Source: an uncultured Clostridia bacterium (GTDB lineage: Bacteria; Bacillota; Clostridia; TANB77; CAG-508). Taken from it: a DNA stretch of 34,227 nt. The notes below the pieces were generated by a model, which saw only the letters and a list, made by a program, of their open reading frames with translations, had not been told where the DNA came from and ran no database searches. Positions 1-7,575 of this stretch are shown piece after piece. The DNA lies in assembly GCA_944390345.1 (NCBI GenBank), contig CALXPP010000020.1, positions 1 through 34,227 on the forward strand, written 5' to 3'. The translations under genes were made by a program, and so were the position numbers. Position 1 is the first letter of the stretch. Every line of letters begins with the position of its first letter.

Positions 1-129
1 GATATAAACAAATCTAAAAAGAATTTTGAAATAATTTTTGGTTTTGAATATGATAACTACTATTTTACTAGTAAAAGATTTTTAGAAGAAATTTGTGAAG
101 TTTTGTCAATATTTTATAATCCTATATAA
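1..129 (+). CDS. C-terminal end of an unidentified protein (partial)
   Basis: An open frame enters from the left edge and gives 42 residues before a TAA at 127-129, ending ...FLEEICEVLSIFYNPI. The composition (mixed acidic, aromatic and hydrophobic residues) looks like real protein. The stop lies just before a hairpin terminator that it would share with the convergent gene at 165-761. A very similar ending (EILSIFYRPL, then stop) occurs at 5339-5371, again followed by the same hairpin, which supports a real duplicated gene end. The family is not recognisable from this fragment. The frame assignment is an inference from this conserved ending. Confidence 0.45.
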   Translation, partial: DINKSKKNFEIIFGFEYDNYYFTSKRFLEEICEVLSIFYNPI

Positions 130-133
130 TATC

Positions 134-160
134 AAAAGGTACAGCTTTAAACTGTACCTA
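134..160. terminator. Hairpin terminator between convergent genes
   Basis: The arms AGGTACAG (137-144) and CTGTACCT (152-159) are perfectly complementary around a 7-base loop. A short A run at 134-137 becomes a T run on the minus strand. It lies just beyond the stop codons of both the plus-strand gene ending at 129 and the minus-strand gene ending at 165. A second copy is at 5373-5400. Confidence 0.6.
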
Positions 161-164
161 ATCT

Positions 165-761
165 TTATTCTAAATTTTGTGATGAATTTAGAACTTCTTC
201 ACTTAGCAAAAAATCTTGCAATTTTTTCGTTAATTCTTTGTCTGCACCAAAATAAAATGAACCAGAAAATTCGAAATATTTATTAGTTGGATAAAAAGTT
301 AACCATTGCATATCTGTGTTATACTCATCCTCTTCTTCGAATATAACAAACCATATTGAATTACTAGGATTATCATCAAAAATATATTCCACACATTTTT
401 TTTTATTTTCCTCCGATAACTCATATCTTGTATACATTGAATGTAATTCGCTTATAGCTCTTTCTATATTCATAGATATTATCTTTTCAAAATTTTCATT
501 TTCTTTTGTTATTACTACTTGTTTTTCTCCTACATAGTATAATATTTTATTTGGTCTTGGCAAGTCTTCTAATTTATAATTTTCTATAACAGTTTTATTA
601 AAATTTTCTAATTCTGAACTATCATATAATACTTTTTGTATATTAATATCATTTTTCTTTTCTCTATTATCATTAACTAATTTTATATCTTTGACATATA
701 TAATAATTATTATTGTACAGATTATAAATAATATAATTAAAACACTATTTTTCTCTATCAT
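165..761 (-). CDS. Membrane-anchored protein of unknown function
   Basis: This 198-residue protein has one N-terminal hydrophobic segment (about residues 7-22, very rich in Ile) and a charged, mostly hydrophilic remainder, so it should sit outside the membrane as a signal-anchor protein. The start has a GGAG ribosome binding site 6 bases upstream. The stop of the truncated caspase-like gene lies 21 bases upstream, so the two were probably co-transcribed. The C-terminal half has WFVIFEEEDEYN and FYPTNKYFEFSGSFYFG, which suggest a small beta-rich domain. No family is recognised. Similar-sized anchored proteins with different sequences lie at 1641-2271, 5416-5916 and 5938-6210. Confidence 0.7.
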   Translation of the reverse strand: MIEKNSVLIILFIICTIIIIIYVKDIKLVNDNREKKNDINIQKVLYDSSELENFNKTVIENYKLEDLPRPNKILYYVGEKQVVITKENENFEKIISMNIERAISELHSMYTRYELSEENKKKCVEYIFDDNPSNSIWFVIFEEEDEYNTDMQWLTFYPTNKYFEFSGSFYFGADKELTKKLQDFLLSEEVLNSSQNLE

Positions 762-782
762 TTTTACTCCATTTTCTAATAT

Positions 783-1631
783 TTACCAAGCCCAGCCATA
801 ATAATTTCCATCTCCAATAACTCCAGGATTGCAAGTTCCTGGTGCAAATTGTTCACCAGCTAGACCACTTGTAGAATTAACTTCATCACGACATGACAAA
901 ACTAAACTTATAATAGAACCACTTCCTAATCTTGGTAAAAATCTTTCAAAAAACATTGTTGAAATAATTTGAGCTATAGTATTATTCCATCCAACTAAAC
1001 ATCTGCCAGCATATCCTTCTATATGCATAGAATTTGCAAAATCTAAGTTAAGTGAGCTTCCACAAGCATCTAAAATTACAAAGTGCCAATTACCAGATAC
1101 TTCATCTCCATAAATAATCCAATCTTCTGTTTCTGTTGAATTCGTATAACCAGTTAAATAATATCTACGATCGCCTCTTGTATATCCTCCATGAGAATTT
1201 ATATATAATCCATATAAATTTGGATGACTAAAAATCCAATTCATATCAGTTTGATTTACATAACCAAGCCAAGGAGTACAACCAGATGGATAATAATATC
1301 CTAATCTCCTAAAAGCACTATCTGCTAAATTCTTTTTATTTTCTGCACCATCTCCGTTTGGATCTGTAAACATTACTCTTGCACCATCAGCTAAAGCAAT
1401 TTCATCTCTTCCTCCTATTACTTGACCAGTTTCCGCATCTACATAAATATAATATTTATCTATATTAAATACCCATGCTATTCTAGCATAATTAGCATCT
1501 ACATCAAACTCATATGTTTTCCAATATTCATTAGGTATTACAACTGTTAATTCTTCTGTTATTTCTCCTTTTAAATTGTGTTCTTCAATTATTGTATTAA
1601 TCGAATTTCTAGCCTGTTCAGATATTATTAA
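783..1631 (-). pseudogene. Caspase-like (clan CD) protein with PepSY-like domain, 5' truncated
   Basis: The frame stays open upstream of the first Met (1373) to 1631, giving about 282 residues with no plausible start. The upstream part reads ...NEYWKTYEFDVD...YYIYVDAETGQVIGG, which resembles a PepSY/propeptide-type domain. The part after Met holds LYINSHGG and HFVILDACGSS, the His-Gly and Asp-x-Cys-Gly pair expected of clan CD (caspase/gingipain-like) peptidases; the candidate dyad is His61 and Cys104 counted from that Met. No signal peptide remains. The coding sequence begins within a stretch (1626-1635) that matches the 3' flank of the gene at 5416, so recombination has probably removed the N-terminus. 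A translated remnant starting at Met1373 is possible but would lack secretion signals. Confidence 0.65.
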
Positions 1632-1640
1632 TTATCGTAT

Positions 1641-2271
1641 TTATAAACCAAAATCACTTAATCCCATATCTGGTTGTCCAATATATATATCACCTTTATG
1701 TGAAATACTTGTTATTACACAGAATGTATCTAATGTATATTTTTCATATTGTTCATTTAAAACTTCTTTATGCTGAGCTCCTTCATATTCTATATATAAT
1801 AAAAAAGTTCTATAAGTCCATCTATCATTGTTTATTTCATCTATTACATCTATGTTGTAATATTTTCCATTTGTATAAGATAAACTCTCAATTCCGCTTA
1901 AAATATATATTTATACTATTTTTCTCATAAAATTTCTCACTTGATACTCTTTTTAGTTCTAAATTATCCGTTTCTTTAGCTTTACAATATAATGGTAATT
2001 TACATTTATCCATATCTGTAAACCAGCTTCCTATAAATATTCCCTCAAAACTTGGTTTTGTTGCATTAACGCTTTTAAAATATGCCACTTTATATCCTAT
2101 GCCTAGATAATATGTTGAACCACTATAAGATACTGCTGTTTTTATACAAAATATTGGTAGTTTCTGTTGTTTTACTCTACTATAATCTACTATAAAAAAT
2201 ATTATTCCTAAAATAGCTATTACTATAAAAGCATACATTATAAACTTGAATATCTTTTTTCTATTTTCCAT
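1641..2271 (-). pseudogene. Frameshifted small membrane-anchored protein, paralogue of 5416-5916
   Basis: The first part (2271 down to about 1888) encodes an N-terminal membrane helix (about residues 9-29) and a domain ending ...SSEKFYEKNSINIYFKRN. A second frame, open from 1910 to 1641, continues with SGIESLSYTNGKYYN and ends EKYTLDTFCVITS...GDIYIGQPDMGLSDFGL. The intact gene at 5416-5916 has the same order in one frame: DKFYDKYGYDIYF ... EKYIFDTFCLIKY ... GNIYIGPQNMQLSDLGL. A one-base insertion near 1895-1903, in an A/T-rich run, joins the two frames. Function is unknown. The frameshift could also be a sequencing error. Confidence 0.75.
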
Positions 2272-2406
2272 TCTTCTCTTTATCCTTTTACTTTTTCTTC
2301 ACCATATAGATTTTTATAAATATTTTTCTGTTATATGTACATATATAACTCTAATAATTATTAAAATTATTACTAATTCTATTATAAATTTTAACATATT
2401 TTACTT

Positions 2407-4497
2407 CTATAATTCATAAAAAACATCTTCATAATAGTATCCAATTGCATTACCTCTTACCATCTTATTTTCTATTGTTATAATCATATATTTTTTATCA
2501 TTTTCTATATCATAATAATATGTTACATTATTTTCTTCTACATTTATTTTAGATTCATAGTTTGCATATTTTTTTGATATAGTACTTATTGCTTTATTTT
2601 TTAATGAATTTTCTGTTTCTTTATTACATATTTTAAAACTATCTACATTTTGAATTGCTTTTTCTTGTTTCTCTAAATCAATATTATTATCATAAATTGC
2701 TGTTACTATTCCATCATTTATTTCTACTGTATAACCTGCTTCAGTATAAAATTCTCCTATTTTTAACTTATAATCAATATATGTTGTATTATTGGTAATT
2801 TCTCCTGTTTTTGCATTTATTGATGTAGCTCCATCTACTTTGCTTACCTCATAATTATTTATATTAAATTTAGGATTTTTTTCTATTATTGAACTTATTA
2901 TCTTATTTTCCTCAGTTTCCAAAATTTTCTTATTATTCAATATATTTATATTATCTAATGTATTTGCTTTTTGTTTACTTCTCATTGGTAATGTATTTAT
3001 AGTTATATTATCGTCTCCTTTGTGTACTATACAATTACTTTTTATATTTTCATTAACATAAATTGTAGAATTAGCATATTGTACGGCATCACATACACCA
3101 TATCCTTCTGCTAATTTTTCACTATACCTTTTTGCCCATCTATTAGCATTATCTTTACCTATAATTGTCTTTGTAAAACCCACTGCTGCTTCTAGATTTG
3201 TTTCATCCACACTTCTATATGTTATGCTATTTTCATATATCTCTCCATCTCTACCTGCAGAGTTACAAGCAAAAAAAGTAATTAATTTTGTATTATCATT
3301 CCAAAGTTTTTTTACAAAATCAAAATTTAGCATTTCTATCCCCTGTAAACTGTTACCTTCTTCATTTAAAGTCCAAATTCCACCATTTTTCATTTGAACA
3401 TTATCGTAATCACCATGACATGAAAAAAATTGTACTCGCGAAACTAAATTTGATTGAATAACTAATAAACTTGGATCTATCAATCTTCTTGTATTTGTAT
3501 ATCCACAAGATTCAAGTGCATCTGCTACAATATTGACATCTGTTCGTGTATTTAAATCATCAAAATAAGGATGATTACTTATATCCGTTCCAAAAACAGA
3601 TGCAAATACTGTATACCCTTTAGGTGAATTAGTTAATTGATACATATCATTATTCGCACCTATTCCAAATACCTCCACTTTATATGTTCCTGCTGGATAG
3701 TTCGACCAATCTGGATTAAAGTCAAAACCATAAGAACCTGTACCATTACCATTTATATTTACTAAATCAGCTCTATAATTATTTGCTTTTACAGTTTCTG
3801 TTCTTTCTGTTCCATCTGGTCCTGTTATCTTTATATAAACATCGATAGGTTCTTTTGGTTCTGAAGATCTCCAAGCCCATCCTGCAATACTATGTAAATT
3901 AGCTCTATCTAAGCAACCTTCTGGTTTAGTAACTGTATAATTCATAGGACAATTAGTTAGTGAAGGATTATATCCATCTCCTATTGCATATACAACAACA
4001 TCATATAATCCTGGTGGAAGTGTATTCCAATTCACTAGTAAATCAAATCCATGATATCCGTTTCCTATGCCTGCAGCTTGTAAATCTGCTCTATAGAAAT
4101 TTGCTGAAAATGGATATGGACCAAAATTTTGTCCTGTCGTTATATTATTAAAATATACATGTATATCTATAGGATTATTAGGTAAATCTGGTCTCCAAGC
4201 CCATCCAGCCATTCTATCTGCATTAACAAAATCTAAACAACCCTCTGGTGCAGCAGCTGCCAATAAATTTATATTATCTTCATTATTTTCTACAACAAGC
4301 CTTGGTACATCTGGATTTTCTTTTATTGTATAAAAATCCTCACTATTCGCTGTATTTTCATTTGTATCAGATTTAATTGTCACAATATTGTCACTTTTCA
4401 ATTCTTGTATATTACTATTATCTGAATAAACAAATGTAGAGATACAAGTAATACATATTAATAGAATAAGCAACATCAAAAAGATTTTTCTTTTCAT
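2407..4497 (-). CDS. Secreted caspase-like protein with two WAW repeats and PepSY-like C-terminus
   Basis: The protein has 696 residues. Residues 1-25 form a signal peptide (KRK followed by a Leu/Ile core). Residues 86-188 and 193-297 are tandem repeats of about 100 residues, each with GCLD, AGWAWR, P-I-D, an NxYRADL core and a YGFD/YHGFD element ending in a V(V/F)xIG strand; the pattern is beta-sandwich-like. Residues 300-490 look caspase-like (clan CD), with VQFFSCHGDYDNV (His361) and LITFFACNSAGR (Cys411) as candidate dyad. The last 160 residues have PepSY-like features (INAKTGEITN, YTVEINDGIVTAIYD). Start: AAGGAGG lies at 4503-4509. A truncated relative with PepSY-like and caspase-like segments lies at 783-1631. 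Proteolysis is inferred from motifs only; a toxin, adhesin or processing role is equally open. Confidence 0.75.
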   Translation of the reverse strand: MKRKIFLMLLILLICITCISTFVYSDNSNIQELKSDNIVTIKSDTNENTANSEDFYTIKENPDVPRLVVENNEDNINLLAAAAPEGCLDFVNADRMAGWAWRPDLPNNPIDIHVYFNNITTGQNFGPYPFSANFYRADLQAAGIGNGYHGFDLLVNWNTLPPGLYDVVVYAIGDGYNPSLTNCPMNYTVTKPEGCLDRANLHSIAGWAWRSSEPKEPIDVYIKITGPDGTERTETVKANNYRADLVNINGNGTGSYGFDFNPDWSNYPAGTYKVEVFGIGANNDMYQLTNSPKGYTVFASVFGTDISNHPYFDDLNTRTDVNIVADALESCGYTNTRRLIDPSLLVIQSNLVSRVQFFSCHGDYDNVQMKNGGIWTLNEEGNSLQGIEMLNFDFVKKLWNDNTKLITFFACNSAGRDGEIYENSITYRSVDETNLEAAVGFTKTIIGKDNANRWAKRYSEKLAEGYGVCDAVQYANSTIYVNENIKSNCIVHKGDDNITINTLPMRSKQKANTLDNINILNNKKILETEENKIISSIIEKNPKFNINNYEVSKVDGATSINAKTGEITNNTTYIDYKLKIGEFYTEAGYTVEINDGIVTAIYDNNIDLEKQEKAIQNVDSFKICNKETENSLKNKAISTISKKYANYESKINVEENNVTYYYDIENDKKYMIITIENKMVRGNAIGYYYEDVFYEL

Positions 4498-4541
4498 AGT
4501 AACCTCCTTAAAATTTGATATAAACTTATTTTATTAGTCAA
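4494..4541 (-). CDS. Possible 15-codon leader peptide overlapping the caspase-like gene start
   Basis: A GGGAGGTGA sequence (4545-4553), almost perfectly complementary to the 16S rRNA tail, precedes a TTG codon at 4539-4541. The frame runs 15 codons (TNKISLYQILRRLL after the start) and its TGA overlaps the ATG of the 696-residue gene as ATGA. The tandem AGG AGG arginine codons of the leader form the main gene's own ribosome binding site. This layout fits translational coupling. The assignment rests only on the strong ribosome binding site and the overlap. Confidence 0.35.
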   Translation of the reverse strand: MTNKISLYQILRRLL

Positions 4542-4544
4542 GTA

Positions 4545-4553
4545 TCACCTCCC
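4545..4553 (-). promoter_or_regulatory. Second, stronger ribosome binding site upstream of caspase-like gene
   Basis: GGGAGGTGA on the minus strand lies 47 bases before the ATG of the 696-residue gene, too far to serve it. It has no ATG at suitable spacing, but a TTG lies 4 bases downstream (6 bases from GGAGG). It is the basis for the leader peptide call. Confidence 0.4.
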
Positions 4554-4864
4554 AACATAAATTAGTCAGTCTAGCTTGCTCTATATTACTTATTTAATTT
4601 TACATTTGTTTATTTTAAAATATTTTTTATGCTTCAAAAAATTCCCAAAATTATTTTCAATAGTATTATATATTATATATATTTAATTTTCAATATCTAC
4701 CATATACAGCAGATACTAATTATTTATAAACGCTTTTTTATTCGTTTCTTTAATAATTTTATTTTTTAACTTTTCATAGTTCTTCTCAATTTACATCTCC
4801 ACATACAACCTTTTATCTTAATTTTTTATTGAAATATAAATAAACTATGCTGTCTCTCGCTACC

Positions 4865-4891
4865 AAAAATCCCAGAAAACTGGGATTTTTT
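4865..4891. terminator. Rho-independent terminator
   Basis: AAAATCCCAG, a 4-base loop AAAA, then CTGGGATTTTTTT. The stem and T run read best on the plus strand; the A run on the other side makes it work both ways. No intact plus-strand gene precedes it in this window, so it may belong to a lost gene. Confidence 0.65.
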
Positions 4892-4920
4892 TGTTGCTCA
4901 AAAAAACTATAAAAAGCTGA

Positions 4921-4946
4921 AAAAGGCTTAAAATAAGCCTTTTTTA
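4921..4946. terminator. Hairpin terminator
   Basis: The arms AAAAAGGCTT and AAGCCTTTTTT surround an AAAAT loop. The T run reads on the plus strand and the A run gives a T run on the minus strand. It lies 30 bases after the first terminator. Confidence 0.55.
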
Positions 4947-5010
4947 CTTTTAACATTTTTTAGATTTTCTTAGAATTTTATGGAATTTTTGAGTTTATAT
5001 GCCATAATGC

Positions 5011-5077
5011 GTGCCAAAAATTATGTTAAGTTAAGATTTTGGCACTTAATTGCGTGCCAAATGCTAAAAATTGGCAC
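5011..5077. repeat. Four alternating GTGCCAA/TTGGCAC repeats
   Basis: GTGCCAAAA (5011-5019), TTTTGGCAC (5037-5045), GTGCCAA (5054-5060) and TTGGCAC (5071-5077) alternate in orientation. They lie just beyond the 3' end of the recombinase remnant, where integrase arm sites or element ends are often found. That use is inferred; no integration core sequence could be identified. Confidence 0.6.
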
Positions 5078-5080
5078 AAA

Positions 5081-5118
5081 AAAACTCGTAATGCATTCAC
5101 ACTACGAGCTTTTGTGAC
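5081..5118. terminator. Hairpin after recombinase remnant
   Basis: CTCGTA (5085-5090) pairs with TACGAG (5103-5108) around a 12-base loop, flanked by A and T runs that also pair apart from one mismatch. It begins 5 bases beyond the stop of the recombinase remnant at 5123 and suits a terminator in either direction. Confidence 0.55.
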
Positions 5119-5122
5119 TTTA

Positions 5123-5332
5123 TTATAGTTCCATTTCATTATCACTATCTTTTGTATGCTGTTCTTTTAAAAGTTTAACTGCATTTAACATATTTTCTTC
5201 AAGATAATACTTATTTACTTTATCTATCTCTTTTTCCTTAAATTTATCAAATACAGATGTATATGTATTTAGTGTTACTTGTATATCTGTATGTCCCATT
5301 AATTTTTGTACTACTATTTCTTTATTTATCAT
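5123..5332 (-). pseudogene. Tyrosine recombinase (integrase), C-terminal remnant
   Basis: The frame encodes EIVVQKLMGHTDIQVTLNTYTSVFDKFKEKEI, the end of a phage/Tn916-type integrase: the LMGH motif carries a catalytic-region histidine and TYTSVF the catalytic tyrosine. Only 69 residues remain, against about 350-400 for the family. Upstream of Met5332 the frame meets a stop at 5345-5347, and homology appears to begin exactly at INKEIV. The rest of the gene, including the other catalytic residues, is missing and replaced by the duplicated gene-end segment at 5336-5400. It cannot be active on its own. It marks the site of an earlier mobile element. Confidence 0.85.
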
Positions 5333-5372
5333 TTTGAAATTTTGTCAATATTTTATAGACCACTGTAATAGT

Positions 5373-5400
5373 AAAAGGTACAGCATAAACTGTACCTTTT
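5373..5400. terminator. Bidirectional hairpin terminator (second copy)
   Basis: AAAAGGTACAG (5373-5383) and CTGTACCTTTT (5390-5400) form a perfect 11-base stem with a 6-base loop. It serves the minus-strand gene that stops at 5416 and matches the hairpin at 134-160, including bases upstream of it. Confidence 0.75.
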
Positions 5401-5415
5401 TATTAATTATTTTAT

Positions 5416-5916
5416 TTATAAGCCCAAATCACTTAGTTGCATATTTTGCGGTCCTATATAAATATTACCATTATCTGAGGTATATTTAATCAAACAAAAT
5501 GTATCAAATATATACTTTTCATATTCATTATTAATATCTTTTTCATAAATTGCTTTTTTATATTCTACATTCGATGTTATCATTCTTAAAATTTCATCCA
5601 TCGTTTTTTCACCATTATTTAAAGCTTTTATTATATCTTTATCTCTTTTTAAAAAAGTATATTTCGATATTACAAATTTATTAACTTTATAAAAATATAT
5701 ATCATATCCATATTTATCGTAAAATTTATCATTTGTAACTTTTTTTAGTCCTACACTTTCATCTTTTATTACATCTAATATCATTGGTCGAACTTCTGGA
5801 ATCTCATAGTTTTTTCTTCCTTTCACATATAAGAAATATCCTAATATTAATAAGCCTATTATGATAAGTAATATTAAAGCAATAACAATATGTGTAGTTT
5901 TATTTTCTTTTTTCAT
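5416..5916 (-). CDS. Membrane-anchored protein of unknown function
   Basis: The protein has one N-terminal membrane helix (HIVIALILLIIIGLLILGYFLYV) and a polar extracytoplasmic part of about 130 residues. An in-frame GTG lies 9 bases upstream, but AGGTGG stands 5 bases before the ATG at 5916, which decides that start (166 residues). The C-terminus (EKYIFDTFCLIKYTS, IYIGPQNMQLSDLGL) is shared with the frameshifted gene at 1641-2271. It lies 21 bases after the gene at 5938-6210 and a hairpin terminator follows its stop, so the two probably form a short operon. No family is recognised. Confidence 0.75.
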   Translation of the reverse strand: MKKENKTTHIVIALILLIIIGLLILGYFLYVKGRKNYEIPEVRPMILDVIKDESVGLKKVTNDKFYDKYGYDIYFYKVNKFVISKYTFLKRDKDIIKALNNGEKTMDEILRMITSNVEYKKAIYEKDINNEYEKYIFDTFCLIKYTSDNGNIYIGPQNMQLSDLGL

Positions 5917-5937
5917 TATTTCCACCTATTTTAATAT

Positions 5938-6210
5938 TTATTTTGACTCTACTATATTTAAATCTATTTCTATCGAATCACCTTCTATTTTTTCTATTGG
6001 AAATCCTGTAAAAGTATTTGTTATGTTAGCATTTTCATCAAATTTTATATTCTCGCTATTCTCAAATTTTTGATTTTCTTTTTCTACTATTTCAGCCACT
6101 TTTGCTTCTGTGCTTCTTTTTTCAATTGTTTTTTCTAAAAATATTAAAGCACTAACAACTATAACAATCGCTAGTATAATTAATATTATTACTTTCTTTT
6201 CTTGACTCAT
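5938..6210 (-). CDS. Small single-pass membrane protein, unknown function
   Basis: Ninety residues: MSQEKK, then a hydrophobic helix (VIILIILAIVIVVSALIFL, about 7-25), then a charged stretch rich in Glu/Lys/Asn ending in IEGDSIEIDLNIVESK. A longer frame starts at 6228, but that ATG lies within ATGAGAGGA, whose AGAGGA is the ribosome binding site for the ATG at 6210 (spacing about 8). The lack of Cys and Trp and the short polar tail suggest a signal-anchored protein facing outward. It is upstream of, and probably co-transcribed with, the gene at 5416-5916. Confidence 0.65.
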   Translation of the reverse strand: MSQEKKVIILIILAIVIVVSALIFLEKTIEKRSTEAKVAEIVEKENQKFENSENIKFDENANITNTFTGFPIEKIEGDSIEIDLNIVESK

Positions 6211-6285
6211 ATTAAAAATTCCTCTCATCTTTTGTCAAATATGCTTGTATAAAAATTATATTTATAACCTTTTAAAAAGTCAATA

Positions 6286-7071
6286 TTATGCATCACAATT
6301 ATCTAGCTTCTCTAAAATAAATTTATTTGCCTCCAGTTTCATTTTATTTATTTTTTCTTTGGTGTCTATATTAGTATATGTTATTCTGTCAAAATTTCTA
6401 TTTATATAATTATTTTCTTTAATATATAAATAACTTGGTAAGAAATTTAAATCATATATAAAAGCCATATATGAAATCCATTCATCTATTTCATTTTTCA
6501 AATACTTCTTTTCTAATAATTTATGATCTAAGAAGTCTTTATATACTTTTTCTGAAATGGTTTCTTCACCAAGTTCCTTTTCTGATATATTTAGCAAAGT
6601 TTCTATACTTTCCACATTCTTTACACGAAAGTTGTCTAGTTTATCTGCATCTCTAATTATATTTGCAAAAAGCTCTGTTTTTTTATCTAAACCTTCCTCT
6701 ATTTTATATTTACTATGATTCTCAATTGCTTTTTTTATAATATTATCATATTTACTATCTTCTACAAAATTTCTAATTAGTCCTTCTTTAAACAATACTC
6801 GACTTCCAAATTCAGCATGGTCAAACTCCTCAAAGTCGTGATAGTCATCATATCTTTTTAATTGTTCAAATCTTCCTATATCGTGCAAGATTGCAATTAA
6901 TTTCGCCAAATTAGAATCTTCTTCATTAAATCCTAATTTTCTTACTATATAATTAGTAGCATCTACAACTCCATAAGTATGTATTACTTTCAATTTTATT
7001 TTATCGTCATTTGTATCATATTCTTTTAAATAATTTTTAAACGCCTGTTTTGCAAGATTTATATTTAACAT
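6286..7071 (-). CDS. HD-domain phosphohydrolase
   Basis: The chosen start is the ATG at 7071, which has GAGGTG 6 bases upstream; the longer frame to 7119 has no such site. The protein has about 261 residues. It shows an HD metal site: an early His (VIHTYGVV), the HD pair in LIAILHDIGRFEQ, FDHAEFGSRVLF, ENHSKYK and IIRDADKLDN with a late Asp. HD proteins of this kind hydrolyse phosphomonoesters or diesters, often of nucleotides; the substrate cannot be told from sequence. It stands alone after the mazF terminator and before the accessory region. The family assignment is firm, the role unknown. Confidence 0.85.
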   Translation of the reverse strand: MLNINLAKQAFKNYLKEYDTNDDKIKLKVIHTYGVVDATNYIVRKLGFNEEDSNLAKLIAILHDIGRFEQLKRYDDYHDFEEFDHAEFGSRVLFKEGLIRNFVEDSKYDNIIKKAIENHSKYKIEEGLDKKTELFANIIRDADKLDNFRVKNVESIETLLNISEKELGEETISEKVYKDFLDHKLLEKKYLKNEIDEWISYMAFIYDLNFLPSYLYIKENNYINRNFDRITYTNIDTKEKINKMKLEANKFILEKLDNCDA

Positions 7072-7123
7072 AAACTTCACCTCGTATGCATTATATAATT
7101 TTTTTATCTTTTCTGTCAATTTT

Positions 7124-7164
7124 AAAAAGCATTTAGAACTATTTATAATAGCCTAAATGCTTTT
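7124..7164 (-). terminator. Terminator of mazF
   Basis: The arms AAAAGCATTTAG (7124-7135) and CTAAATGCTTTT (7153-7164) pair over 12 bases. The hairpin starts just past the mazF stop (7167) and lies 53 bases before the HD gene start. Confidence 0.65.
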
Positions 7165-7166
7165 AA

Positions 7167-7523
7167 TTATATATTATTTTCTAAGCCAAAACTTATTCCA
7201 ATAGCATTATTTACTTTATTCATTATGTTATTGTCATCTATATGCCCTATTTTTTCTTTTAATCTGCTCTTGTCAATAGTTCTTATCTGTTCTGTAAGAA
7301 CTACTGAATCTGCCTTTAAGCCATTTTCCTGAGAAGCAATTTCAATATGAGTTGGCAATTTATTTTTTCCTGTTTGTGAAGTAATTGCAGCTGCAATTAC
7401 GGTTGGACTATATTTATTTCCAGTATCGTTTTGTATAATTAGCACTGGTCTTATTCCTCCTTGCTCAGAGCCAATTACAGGACTTAAATCTGCATAAAAC
7501 ATATCCCCTCTTTTTATCACCAT
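7167..7523 (-). CDS. ndoA: MazF/PemK-family endoribonuclease (EndoA-like)
   Basis: The 118-residue protein matches Bacillus/Clostridium Endo[31 protein letters not shown] at the beta-core with the conserved Arg, then [12 protein letters not shown] and [17 protein letters not shown]. The family cleaves mRNA at short motifs and is a toxin when free of its antitoxin. The ATG at 7523 follows AGGGGTG at good spacing; a GTG 9 bases upstream overlaps that site and is less likely. No MazE/EndoAI antitoxin lies on either side: upstream is the GerS-like gene at 7576-8193. In C. difficile the order is gerS-alr-mazE-mazF, so alr and mazE appear to be missing here. Confidence 0.92.
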   Translation of the reverse strand: MVIKRGDMFYADLSPVIGSEQGGIRPVLIIQNDTGNKYSPTVIAAAITSQTGKNKLPTHIEIASQENGLKADSVVLTEQIRTIDKSRLKEKIGHIDDNNIMNKVNNAIGISFGLENNI

Positions 7524-7575
7524 TTTCTTCACCCCTATTTAATTACATATAGAATATAATTATTGCTATGCTTAT

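Larger units (their letters stand above)
4559..5122. other. Gene-free region with terminators and repeats
   Basis: No convincing coding frame is seen on either strand here. The segment is A/T-rich from 4560 to 4860, then holds two hairpin terminators (4865-4891, 4921-4946), the GTGCCAA repeat cluster (5011-5077) and a third hairpin (5081-5118). It separates the secreted caspase-like gene from the recombinase remnant and probably is the edge of a former mobile element. Confidence 0.6.

Noticed and set aside
95..286. Plus-strand 63-codon open frame
   Set aside because: It crosses the hairpin terminator and overlaps the minus-strand gene at 165-761; low-complexity and without ribosome binding site.
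4845..4870. Possible tRNA 3' end (CGCTACCA) as integration site
   Set aside because: No T-arm, anticodon or acceptor pairing is found upstream; the match is to only a few bases.
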